Source of the DNA: Elizabethkingia occulta
GTDB taxonomy: Bacteria; Bacteroidota; Bacteroidia; Flavobacteriales; Weeksellaceae
NCBI RefSeq assembly: GCF_002023715.1
Contig: NZ_MAHX01000013.1
Location: 434,001-498,000 of the forward strand
DNA: 64,000 nt
Reading direction: 5' to 3'
In this document: piece by piece, positions 36,443-45,331 of the stretch
Layout of the letters: the number at the start of each line of letters is the position of its first letter
How positions within the stretch are numbered: position 1 is the first letter of the stretch
The notes under the pieces: generated by a model
Seen by the model: the letters and a program-made list of their open reading frames with translations, nothing else
Told to the model about the DNA's origin: nothing
The model's database searches: none
Position numbers and translations under genes: made by a program

Positions 36443-37189
36443 TTAAAATAACCTTGGATCTGGTCTTTCATAAGTGAAATTCAATACCTTTTCACTTTTC
36501 TCAGAGCTGATAATCCTTTGCTGTTTAATTTCAGATACAGTTTTGCAGACCCGATTGTTCTGCATGCTGATAACTTCCTCTTTTGTGGGATGCTGAGGTG
36601 CTACAATATTAAATATTTCGGAAGATATATTTTTATTAATCATTGTTTCGATAACCCTGCAGATATCGTGATAATGAATATGATTAACAACTTGCTCCGG
36701 ATCTGTTATTTTATAATTCTTTAGCTGTCTGTTATCTCCCATTAGTCCACCAAGCCGAAGAATATTGACTTGTGGAAAACTTTTTTTAATCAGGTTTTCA
36801 ATGAATACCATATTGGAGCTAAGTTCTGAATCGGTATAAGTTGTTTCATCAATGTTATTTGGATCCTGAGGATATATTCCGGTAGAACTGGTTAGAAAAA
36901 TAGAACCACTATAATCACCAATATATTGGCTTACCCGGTTAAAGCGTCGATTCAATATTTCCAAAGCTGTCCGTTGTGAAAAGGGGAGGCATATAATAAT
37001 TGCGTCTGCAAGATTAATATCCGGGTTATTTTCAATGATTTCATCAGAATCGAAATCGATATTGAAGTGCAGTGAATCTCCTTTATTATTGGAGCTTCTG
37101 TTGATTGTATAGATTTTGTAATGGTCAGAAAAATAATCAGCCAGACGTTTCCCTAACCAGCCATAGCCAATAATTGCCAGCTTTTTCAT
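36443..37189 (-). CDS. NAD(P)-dependent epimerase/dehydratase-like protein
   Basis: An extended-SDR-like protein of about 248 residues from the ATG at 37189 (the frame is open to 37240, but the Rossmann start KKLAIIGYGWLG is best served by 37189). GYGWLGKRLA is the nucleotide-binding loop, and LTSSTGIYPQDPNNIDE holds the Ser/Tyr region in the style of YeeZ-like proteins. A full YxxxK catalytic motif is not obvious, so it may bind NAD(P) without classical SDR chemistry. Function unknown. Confidence 0.75.
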   Translation of the reverse strand: MKKLAIIGYGWLGKRLADYFSDHYKIYTINRSSNNKGDSLHFNIDFDSDEIIENNPDINLADAIIICLPFSQRTALEILNRRFNRVSQYIGDYSGSIFLTSSTGIYPQDPNNIDETTYTDSELSSNMVFIENLIKKSFPQVNILRLGGLMGDNRQLKNYKITDPEQVVNHIHYHDICRVIETMINKNISSEIFNIVAPQHPTKEEVISMQNNRVCKTVSEIKQQRIISSEKSEKVLNFTYERPDPRLF

Positions 37190-37301
37190 GTAAAGCTTTT
37201 CTAGAGATAAGCTTTCTGTTTCTATGTACTCCGGATTCATTACTTCTAAAATTGATGATCAAAGATACACAATAAACATAGTGATATCCGTCCTCTGTAA
37301 A

Positions 37302-37333
37302 ACAAAACCACCCCGGAACAAATCCCGGAGTGG
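37302..37333 (-). terminator. Terminator of the RND efflux operon
   Basis: On the minus strand CCACTCCGG pairs with CCGGGGTGG (one G-U pair), followed by TTTTG. It lies about 40 bases beyond the stop of the outer-membrane channel gene. Confidence 0.75.
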
Positions 37334-37372
37334 CCATTAGAAATAAAAACAGAAAATATAAGCTATTGTTTA

Positions 37373-38800
37373 TTATTGCCATCCGCCTCCCAAAGCACGA
37401 TATAGGGAGGTGGTAGCATTAAGTTGCTGGGTTTTTATATTGGCCAGATCCAGCTCGGCCTGAAGCTTGTTGGTTTGTGCTACTAACATTTCAAGGTAAG
37501 ATGCTTCACTATATTTAAATAAAGTTTCAGCATTTTTTACCGTTTCATTCGATCTTTTTACCAATGCTTCTGCGATAGAACGTTGCTCTTTTAATTTATC
37601 AGCCTGAACCAGAACATCCGATACTTCACCTACAGCCTGGATTACACTTTGCTTGAATTGTAATTCCGCCTGTTGAGAAGAAATTTTTGACTGTTCATAC
37701 TGTGTTTTTAGCTGTTTCCCTTGTAATAAAGGCTGTACTAATGATCCTGCAGCCATTCCAAACAAAGATCCAGGAATGCTAAACCAGTCACTTGCTTTGA
37801 AGGCATTAAGACCACCTTGTGCTGTAATATTAAGTACAGGGTACATATTAGCTTTTGCAATATTGATAGAAGCTACACTTCGTCTGAAATTAAGTTCCTG
37901 GGTTTTAATATCCGGACGGTAGCTCAGCAGCTCTGAAGGAATTCCTGTGGATAAACCAGCTGGTGCTTCTACGGAGTCCAGACTAATATTGCGTTCAACT
38001 CTGGAAGGAAAAGAACCTGTCAGGATATTTAGTGCATGTTCCTGTGTGCTTATAGCACTTTCAATTACAGGAATACTTTTTCTAATTTGGTCCATATTGG
38101 TTTCTTGTTGCTGAACCGCAAGTGCAGTCCCAATACCCACTTCAAACTGTTTTTTTATCAGTGCCAAAGTTTTATCACTTAATGCCAGGTTAGATTTTGT
38201 AATCTCCAATTGCTTATCCAGCATCAGAAGATTATAGTAACCCTGGGCTACTTCTGCAACCAATCTTGTTTTTACAGCTTTTGCTGCTTCCTGAGTTTGC
38301 AGATAGCTTGCTAAAGCTTCCTCTTTGGTACTTTTAATTTTTCCCCAAATATCTGCTTCCCAGGAAATAGATACAGCAGAGGTATAATCCTCGGTATATC
38401 TTTTACCTAAGAATTGACTTGCACTAATACCATTAATACTGTTATCCGAGGGTCTGTTAATACCTGCATTCGCAATACTCAGACTTACTTTAGGAACATT
38501 TCCCCATTTAGACTGCTGGAATCCTAAAGATGCCAGTTCTATTTGTTTTAATGCTACCTGCAGATCATTGTTTCCAGCTAAAGCTTTGTCAATCAGCGCA
38601 ACCAGTACAGGGTCCTTATAGAAATCCCTGTAACTGATTTTTGCAATATTCTGAAAGTCTTCAATATTAGTTTGCTGGCTGCTATAGCTTTCTGGTACCG
38701 TAAGTTTAGGCTGTTCATACTTCTGAACTTTACAAGAAGTAACTAATCCGGATGCCAGGGCTATTCCCGCTGTTATATAGATGATTCTTTTTGAATTCAT
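37373..38800 (-). CDS. RND efflux outer-membrane channel lipoprotein (OprM/TolC type)
   Basis: The outer-membrane exit duct of the tripartite pump. The start is taken at the ATG at 38800 (475 residues), which begins a lipoprotein signal with the cysteine in GLVTSCKVQ; a longer frame from 38887 would overlap the RND gene by 74 bases. Two OEP (outer membrane efflux) repeats occupy about 60-245 and 270-465, with long alpha-helical stretches and SYRPDIKTQELNFRR, the family signature between repeats. It follows the RND gene by 13 bases in a three-gene operon. Confidence 0.92.
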   Translation of the reverse strand: MNSKRIIYITAGIALASGLVTSCKVQKYEQPKLTVPESYSSQQTNIEDFQNIAKISYRDFYKDPVLVALIDKALAGNNDLQVALKQIELASLGFQQSKWGNVPKVSLSIANAGINRPSDNSINGISASQFLGKRYTEDYTSAVSISWEADIWGKIKSTKEEALASYLQTQEAAKAVKTRLVAEVAQGYYNLLMLDKQLEITKSNLALSDKTLALIKKQFEVGIGTALAVQQQETNMDQIRKSIPVIESAISTQEHALNILTGSFPSRVERNISLDSVEAPAGLSTGIPSELLSYRPDIKTQELNFRRSVASINIAKANMYPVLNITAQGGLNAFKASDWFSIPGSLFGMAAGSLVQPLLQGKQLKTQYEQSKISSQQAELQFKQSVIQAVGEVSDVLVQADKLKEQRSIAEALVKRSNETVKNAETLFKYSEASYLEMLVAQTNKLQAELDLANIKTQQLNATTSLYRALGGGWQ

Positions 38801-38813
38801 TTTTTCTAAAATT

Positions 38814-41800
38814 TTAATTATACTCCCAGTCTGCTTCCGAAATTTGTTTACCGCTGATACGTTCGTGCAGGTATTGGAAAATAACAAACAGAACTGGTGT
38901 AATAAATACGCCTAATACGGTTCCGAATAACATACCGAAGATGGCTGCATATCCGATAGAGTGGTTACCTAAAGCTGATGGTCCTACTACGAAAAGTAGA
39001 GGTGTAAGTCCTGCAATAAAGGCGATAGAAGTCATTAAGATCGGTCTTAATCTGGCTTTAGCACCTTCTACAGCTGCAGCAACAAGGCTTTTTCCAACTC
39101 TTCTTCTCTGTATCGCGAATTCCACGATAAGAATACCATTTTTCGCGAGGAGACCAATAAGCATTACCATGGCAATCTGCACATAGATGTTGTTGGAAAT
39201 ATCAGCAAATGTAATTCCGATAAATACCCCGGATAAACCAACCGGAATCGCTAATAATACGGATAACGGAAGGATGTAACTGTCATACTGTGCCGATAAC
39301 AGGAAGTATACAAACACAATACATAAACCAAAGATTAGTGTAGATTGTGATCCTGATTGTGATTCCTCACGGCTCATCCCTTTATAATCATAGGTATATC
39401 CCTGCGGAAGTAGCTTTTCACTTACTTCTTCAACAGCTTTCATTGCCTGCCCTGTACTATATCCCTGCTTGGCCATTACCGTTAGATTGGATGCGTTGAA
39501 AAGGTTAAAACGGTCTACGATTTCAGCACCAGTTGTTGGCTTCAGAGTTACCAATGTATTAATTGGTACCATTCCGCCTGTATTATTTTTTACAAAAACA
39601 CCATCCAGAGATCGTTGATCTTTTCTGGCATCGAATGCAGATTGTATCTGTACTCTGTAGTATTTCCCAAATCTGTTGAAGTCGGAAGATTGAATACTAC
39701 CGTAATATCCCTGCATAACACCCATAACATCTGCAAGGCTTACACCAAGCTGTGCTGCTTTAGCTTCGTCTACCAATAGCTCGAACTGAGGGAATGATAC
39801 ATCGAAAGTTGTAAAGGCTACAGCAATTTCAGGTCTCTGCATCAAGGCACCCATCATTTGATAGGAAACCTGTCCCAGTTTCTGAAGCTCACCATTGGTA
39901 CGGTCCTGAAGCACAAGCTCCATACCACTCGTATTACCAAAACCGTCTACAGTAGGCATATTCAGTACAAGGAAATTAGCACGCTTATCTTCTGCAAGTT
40001 TCGCCTGGAATTGTCCGATAATGGCGTCTATTTTCTTTACATCTCCACGATCTTTAAGGTGCTTCAGCTTAATCCATATAGCACCTGCGGAAGCCGATGA
40101 GGTGGAGCTAAACATGTTGAATCCATCTACTGTCATTACATTTTCTACAGCAGGATGTCCTGATAAATAATGTTCTGCAGTTTTTATAACCTCAATAGTT
40201 CTGGCTTTTGAAGCTCCCGGCGGAAGATTCACTGTAATAGCCAGGAAATTCTGATCTTCATCCGGAATAAAGCCTTTTGGTGTAGTCATAGACATCCATA
40301 CGAATAGTCCTCCGAATACAGCCATGATAGCAAAGGCGATCCATCTTTTCTTAATAAGGAAGAGAATAGATTTCCCGTAACGGTTAGTTATGGCGTTGAA
40401 TGCAGCATTGAATCCTGCAAAGAAACGGTCTTTAAAGTTTTTCTTCTCATGGTGATCACCTTCATGTGGCTTTAAGAATAAAGCTGTAAGCGCAGGGCTT
40501 AGTGTCAAAGCATTGATTGCAGAAATAATAATTGCAATAGCAAGGGTTAAGGCAAACTGTTGGTAAAATAAACCTGTAGATCCTTTCATAAAAGCTACCG
40601 GAACGAATACAGCAGACATTACCAATGTAATCGATACAATTGCACCGGATATCTCATGCATTGCAGACATTGTTGCCGCACGTGCGTTCAGTTTTCGGTG
40701 TTCCATCTTAGCATGGACAGCTTCTACAACTACTATGGCGTCATCCACAACAATACCAATTGCCAATACAAGGGCAAACAGGGTAAGAATGTTAATAGAG
40801 AATCCAAAGAGATTCATAAAGAAGAATGTACCAATAATGGATACCGGAACTGCGATTGCCGGAATCAGTGTTGAACGGAAATCCTGAAGGAAAATATATA
40901 CAACAATAAATACAAGGATAAATGCCTCAATAAGTGTAGATATTACCTGGCTAATAGATTGGTCCAAAGATTCCTTTGTAGCATACGGAATACGGTATTC
41001 TACTCCCGGAGGGAAAGATTTTTCCAACTGCTTCATTTTTTCGTTAATGGCAATCTGCACCTCGTTGGCATTGGATCCTGCCATCTGGAATACAGCCATC
41101 ATTGGCCCCCCCTTTCTATCGAATTTAGAAGAGCTACCATAACTGTAAGCACCAAATTCTACTTTGGCGACATCCTTTAATCTAAGTATAGAGCCATCAT
41201 TCTGAGCTTTAATAATAATGTTCTCATATTGTTCAGGCTCGGTATATTTTCCTTTGTAACGCATAACATACTCCATAGCCTCGTTGCTGTTTTCCCCGAA
41301 TTTACCCGGAGCAGCTTCAATATTCTGAGACTGGATGGCGTTGGAAATATCTATAGGTGCAAGTCCGTATGAATTTAGTTTTTCAGGATCTAACCATACA
41401 CGCATAGAGTAGTCCTTATTACCCCATACCATTGCATCACCAACTCCTTTTACCCTTTTTAATTCCGGAATAATGTTGATTTTGGCATAGTTTTCCAGAA
41501 ACAGTTCGTCTATTTTACCATCCTTACTTGTTAAAGAAAGCATGGAAATCATACTGTTCTGACGCTTGATCGTTGTAATACCAGCACGTACAACCTCTAC
41601 AGGTAATTGATTGGTTACCTGAGCAACACGGTTTTGTACGTTTACAGCTGCCTGATCGGGATTGGTTCCCAGTTTAAAAATTACGGTAATGGAAAGTGTA
41701 CCATCGTTACTGGCTGTGGAAGTAATATAGTCCATATTTTCCACGCCATTGATGGCATTTTCTATAGGTGGTGCTACCGAACGTGCGATGGTTTCGGCAT

Positions 41801-41957
41801 TAGCACCCGGATATACCGCTGTAACCATTACGGTTGGTGGCGCAATCTCCGGAAATTTTGTAATGGGAAGGTTGAGCATTCCCACTATCCCCAGTATTAC
41901 CATCAGTATGGATATAACTGTGGCCAGTACGGGTCTTTTTATAATATTTTTAAGCAT
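38814..41957 (-). CDS. RND multidrug efflux transporter (HAE-1, AcrB/MexB type)
   Basis: The inner-membrane proton-driven pump of the operon, 1047 residues, the normal size of HAE-1 transporters. The protein starts with the first transmembrane helix (RPVLATVISILMVILGI), has two large periplasmic loops, and carries the proton-relay aspartates in GIVVDDAIVVVEA (TM4) and the lysine in GLLAKNGILIVEFA (TM10). The pump probably expels drugs, dyes, detergents or fatty acids; the substrate range cannot be read. It sits between the membrane fusion gene (21 bases upstream) and the channel gene. Confidence 0.96.
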   Translation of the reverse strand: MLKNIIKRPVLATVISILMVILGIVGMLNLPITKFPEIAPPTVMVTAVYPGANAETIARSVAPPIENAINGVENMDYITSTASNDGTLSITVIFKLGTNPDQAAVNVQNRVAQVTNQLPVEVVRAGITTIKRQNSMISMLSLTSKDGKIDELFLENYAKINIIPELKRVKGVGDAMVWGNKDYSMRVWLDPEKLNSYGLAPIDISNAIQSQNIEAAPGKFGENSNEAMEYVMRYKGKYTEPEQYENIIIKAQNDGSILRLKDVAKVEFGAYSYGSSSKFDRKGGPMMAVFQMAGSNANEVQIAINEKMKQLEKSFPPGVEYRIPYATKESLDQSISQVISTLIEAFILVFIVVYIFLQDFRSTLIPAIAVPVSIIGTFFFMNLFGFSINILTLFALVLAIGIVVDDAIVVVEAVHAKMEHRKLNARAATMSAMHEISGAIVSITLVMSAVFVPVAFMKGSTGLFYQQFALTLAIAIIISAINALTLSPALTALFLKPHEGDHHEKKNFKDRFFAGFNAAFNAITNRYGKSILFLIKKRWIAFAIMAVFGGLFVWMSMTTPKGFIPDEDQNFLAITVNLPPGASKARTIEVIKTAEHYLSGHPAVENVMTVDGFNMFSSTSSASAGAIWIKLKHLKDRGDVKKIDAIIGQFQAKLAEDKRANFLVLNMPTVDGFGNTSGMELVLQDRTNGELQKLGQVSYQMMGALMQRPEIAVAFTTFDVSFPQFELLVDEAKAAQLGVSLADVMGVMQGYYGSIQSSDFNRFGKYYRVQIQSAFDARKDQRSLDGVFVKNNTGGMVPINTLVTLKPTTGAEIVDRFNLFNASNLTVMAKQGYSTGQAMKAVEEVSEKLLPQGYTYDYKGMSREESQSGSQSTLIFGLCIVFVYFLLSAQYDSYILPLSVLLAIPVGLSGVFIGITFADISNNIYVQIAMVMLIGLLAKNGILIVEFAIQRRRVGKSLVAAAVEGAKARLRPILMTSIAFIAGLTPLLFVVGPSALGNHSIGYAAIFGMLFGTVLGVFITPVLFVIFQYLHERISGKQISEADWEYN

Positions 41958-41978
41958 AACTTACTTTTAAAAAACGAT

Positions 41979-43133
41979 TTACTGAGCTTTTTTCTGTTCT
42001 TTATTTTGCTCTTTTTGCGGAACAACAGTTGTTCCTGGCTGTAATCTCTCGAATCCGGTAACAATGTAACGGTCTCCTGCCTTAAGCCCGCCGGTAACAA
42101 TGTAATTGGTTCCGGCTTTACCGGCCACTTCTACAGGGATCTGGATAGCTTTATTTTGCTTGTCTAAAGAGAAAACATATACTTTATCCTGGATCATCAT
42201 TGTAGAACCTACAGGAAGCAATGTAGCATTGTCATATTTCTGCTCCAACAGGACTTTTCCGGTATTACCACTTCTCAGGGTTGCTTTGGAATTATCAAAT
42301 ACAGCACGCAGGGTAATGGCTCCCGTCATTTTGTTGAACTGTCCTTCCACTGCATTGATTTTACCAGACGTTTCATACTGCTCGCCGTTGCTCATGATAA
42401 GGTTAACCGGAGGTGTATTCTTCAACTTTTCCTCAATAGAATTTCCGGCATATCGATTTTGAAAGTTAACAAAATCATTTTCGCTTAAACTGAAATAAGC
42501 ATATACCTGATGGATATCCGACAGTATTGTGATAGGATCCGCATTTGTTGGAGCTAATAAACTTCCGATGCGGTATTTGAAGCGTCCGATATAGCCACTT
42601 ACAGGCGCCTTAATTGTGGAGAAATTAAGGTTTATTTTCGCAGATTCTATTGCTGCCTGTGCCTGACTTACACTACCTCTGGCTGAATTATATGCTGTCT
42701 CAGCTTCTTTTACCTGAATAGGAGAGATCATGTTGTTTTTAGCAAGCTCCCTTTTACGGTTCAGCTCTATATTAGCATTTGCAAGAGTTGCATTAGCCGA
42801 AATAAGTGTAGCTTGTGCGCTTCTCAGTTGTTCCTGAAAAATGCGGTCTTCAATTTTGAAAAGTGCCTGTCCTGCTCTTACATAATCACCTTCATCCACA
42901 AAAATCCTGCTAAGATAACCTGATACCTGCGGACGGATTTCCACAGTGGAAACGCCTTCTATTGCTGCAGCATATTCTCTTGGAATTGTTACATTCTGCT
43001 GAGAGATAACGGCTACAGGTAGTTCTGGTGGTTGCTGATTGTATGCTTGATTATCGCCGCCTTTGCTGCAGCTGCTCAGGATAAGAGCCACAGAAACGAT
43101 GAAGGACGACTTTAAAATAAAATTCTTATACAT
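41979..43133 (-). CDS. RND efflux periplasmic adaptor (membrane fusion) lipoprotein
   Basis: Connects pump and channel. The 384-residue lipoprotein has its cysteine in ILSSCSKGG. The lipoyl/barrel-sandwich halves are visible (EIRPQVSGYLSRIFVDEGDYV at about 66-86 and INLNFSTIKAPVSGYIGRFK at about 165-184), with a helical hairpin between them, and a beta-barrel/membrane-proximal region after about 205. It is the first gene of the operon; a 443-base non-coding region precedes it, beyond which lies an AraC regulator on the same strand. Confidence 0.95.
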   Translation of the reverse strand: MYKNFILKSSFIVSVALILSSCSKGGDNQAYNQQPPELPVAVISQQNVTIPREYAAAIEGVSTVEIRPQVSGYLSRIFVDEGDYVRAGQALFKIEDRIFQEQLRSAQATLISANATLANANIELNRKRELAKNNMISPIQVKEAETAYNSARGSVSQAQAAIESAKINLNFSTIKAPVSGYIGRFKYRIGSLLAPTNADPITILSDIHQVYAYFSLSENDFVNFQNRYAGNSIEEKLKNTPPVNLIMSNGEQYETSGKINAVEGQFNKMTGAITLRAVFDNSKATLRSGNTGKVLLEQKYDNATLLPVGSTMMIQDKVYVFSLDKQNKAIQIPVEVAGKAGTNYIVTGGLKAGDRYIVTGFERLQPGTTVVPQKEQNKEQKKAQ

Positions 43134-43576
43134 AATGTTTTTTTTACGTGTGCAAAATTCGACTTAAAAAAGGCTTAAAAAAAGGTGCAAAAAGCGACTA
43201 AATTTGTCAAAAAGACGCCTGGTAATTGCTCCGATAAATATTATCGATTATTCTAATTAATTGTTTTTATAGTGCTTTGGCGTTATTTATTATTTAGACT
43301 TGTTTTAAACTCTGTCAAAAAAGTACCATCACTGATTTTTTTGTACAAACGAAATAAAGGACATGGAAAAGTGTCAAAAAATAAGATGTTTTCATAAATA
43401 AAAAGTTTTATTGAGCGGCTAAATTAGATGCAGGACGTGACAACCTTATGTCAGTAAGAAAAAGATGACAGAAAATTAACTGATAACAAAGGCTTATTTA
43501 CAGATTTAGCTTTTTTGAAATTTTTCCGGAATGATTTGTTAGCGGGGTATAGAGTAAGGTCGTGGTAGAGTATCAG
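43134..43576. other. 443-base intergenic region upstream of the RND operon
   Basis: AT-rich region carrying the efflux operon promoter. The 8-mer GTCAAAAA occurs three times (43206-43213, 43314-43321, 43373-43380) and could mark regulator sites. There is no open frame or RNA gene I can support. Confidence 0.5.
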
Positions 43577-44470
43577 TTAAAAAGTTTTATCATCTATTTT
43601 ATATTCAGAAGGAGATTTTCCTTCCTGCTTCTTGAAGAATTTACTAAACATTGCCTGATCGTTAAAGCCAAGTAGGGCTGCCACTTCACTGATGTTGGCA
43701 TTGGTTCTTTTTAACAAAAGCTTGGCCTCTATAATAATCGTTTGATTAATGATGTCTTTAGGCGTTTTGTTCATTGTTTTTTTTATGACCTTGCTTAGAT
43801 ATTTTCTTGTGATAAATAGCTGCTCTGCATAAAACTGTACACTATGCTCGAATCTGTGTTTTTCTTTTACCAGTGTAAAAAAATTTGTTGTAATTTCTTC
43901 ATCTCTGGACAGCAGGTTTTTGGTGTATCCGTCTTTTTTGATGTAATTGGACAATTCATACAGCAGCAATGAAAAATGATGCGAAATCATATCTTCCATA
44001 AAGTATTCCTGCAGTGTATTGCTGTTCAGCCGTTTTAGTTCTCTGATATGAAAATTCATCCGGGTAAACAGTTCAGGCTGCTCATTGATGATTAGAGATT
44101 CTCCCTGTCTGAGTTGTTTTAGCAGATTGTGATAGTTGAAACCAGCTTGTGTAATTGGTTTTTCCGTAAACAAAACATAAGAAGCAACATAGTCGTCGGA
44201 TAGATATTCAATAGAGAAAGTTTCTAATATTGGGGAAAATAATATATCTCCGGCATACAGTGTAAGATATTCGCCATTCGAAATATAACTGACAACACCA
44301 GATTTTACGAGTATTACACAGAAAGAATCGGACCTGTATAATGAATTTTCTTCCAGATGGTAATCCTTTTTGGTCAGGTCATAAGTGAGGATATCTTTGT
44401 TGATAACCTGTAGCTTTAATACATCTAGTGCATCCTGTAACGTTAAAAATGAAATGAAATCCCTTCCCAT
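43577..44470 (-). CDS. AraC-family transcriptional regulator upstream of the RND operon
   Basis: A 297-residue regulator with an N-terminal cupin-like sensor half (about 45-110) and a C-terminal AraC DNA-binding domain (about 200-295), with YAEQLFITRKYLSKVIKKT as the first helix-turn-helix and ANISEVAALLGFNDQAMFSKFFKKQ as the second, then SPSEYK. It is transcribed toward the RND operon but separated by 443 bases, so it has its own transcript. A role in controlling the pump is plausible by position; it is not proved by sequence. Confidence 0.9.
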   Translation of the reverse strand: MGRDFISFLTLQDALDVLKLQVINKDILTYDLTKKDYHLEENSLYRSDSFCVILVKSGVVSYISNGEYLTLYAGDILFSPILETFSIEYLSDDYVASYVLFTEKPITQAGFNYHNLLKQLRQGESLIINEQPELFTRMNFHIRELKRLNSNTLQEYFMEDMISHHFSLLLYELSNYIKKDGYTKNLLSRDEEITTNFFTLVKEKHRFEHSVQFYAEQLFITRKYLSKVIKKTMNKTPKDIINQTIIIEAKLLLKRTNANISEVAALLGFNDQAMFSKFFKKQEGKSPSEYKIDDKTF

Positions 44471-45038
44471 ACGGAAAACTTAGAATTACAAAAATATTTA
44501 TTTATTTTCAGAAAATCAGCTAAATACATTTTTATTATTCCTGTTTGTGTGATTTTTTTATAAGATAATACTAATTATTTGCTCTTTTCGTCACAATAAA
44601 AGTAAGCCCCCAAAGCTACTACTATCAGAAAAATATATACGGTTTTTCGTTATATGCTTTTAGTATCAAAAAAATGTCTAACAATTTACAACTTTTCAAA
44701 AGTATATTATTAATAAAGTTTATTGTTATTCCGGATAATTTATGTTCTACGTCTTTAGTTGTATGTCCAAAAAAGCTTTCTGTTTTCCGAATTATGATAT
44801 TTTATACGGATTGCGATGTAATACTTTTCATTTTTTCTTTTTCAAATATTTAAAACTCTGTTTATCAGTTGTTTGTAGTGCTTTATAGTATTACCGTTTT
44901 GCGCATTATGATAATACTAATGCTTCTTTAAAGGAATAGCTCATTCTAGTTTTGTAAGGCAGGGATAGTGCTTAAAACACATTTTAAACACTTTCTGTTT
45001 TACAAACAACTGAATTTAATGAATCAAACCAAATCCGA
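44471..45038. other. 568-base intergenic region with promoter of the peptide-fimbrillin genes
   Basis: Very AT-rich, no gene found. The -7-like sequence TAGTTTTG at 44947-44954 fits TAnnTTTG, 85 bases before the small peptide start; a clear -33 TTG is not seen. Confidence 0.45.
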
Positions 45039-45254
45039 ATGAGAAAAAAAACTTTACAAAATGAAGCTGCTATTATCTATGAAAAAGCACGCTATGTTCA
45101 TCCTGAACTGAAAGTCGTTTATGTTGAAATGGAAACAGGAGTTGCAGCGAGTTCTGCAACATTAAGTCCGGGAGATACAACATCACCTGGGACACCTCAG
45201 ATTGATGACTGGTACGACAGTGGGAATATAGGTGATAAGAATTATGATCTTTAA
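45039..45254 (+). CDS. Small acidic C-tailed protein beside a fimbrillin gene
   Basis: A 71-residue protein with no signal peptide. The N-terminal half is basic/helical (KKTLQNEAAIIYEKARY). The middle, ELKVVYVEMETGVAASS, is followed by a Gly/Pro/Asp-rich tail ending in DDWYDSGNIGDKNYDL. Small proteins of this shape are often found immediately upstream of fimbrillin-type lipoprotein genes in Bacteroidetes; I know no assigned function. It is 30 bases ahead of the fimbrillin gene's frame and 78 bases ahead of its preferred start, on the same strand, so co-expression is likely. Confidence 0.6.
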   Translation: MRKKTLQNEAAIIYEKARYVHPELKVVYVEMETGVAASSATLSPGDTTSPGTPQIDDWYDSGNIGDKNYDL

Positions 45255-45331
45255 ATACACTTTATAAAAAATACACTCTTGCAGTGATGAAGTTAACAAT
45301 TATTAGAATTCTAAAACATACACCAAACAAT

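Noticed and set aside
36432-36471. Earlier start of the MepB-like gene at 36471
   Set aside because: It would overlap the preceding gene by 29 bases and adds residues without family similarity.
38800-38887. Earlier start of the outer-membrane channel gene
   Set aside because: It overlaps the RND gene by 74 bases and would bury the lipoprotein signal peptide.
41607-42044. Open plus-strand frame of 145 codons over the RND/adaptor genes
   Set aside because: It lies opposite two well-supported genes and has low-complexity His/Tyr/Cys content.
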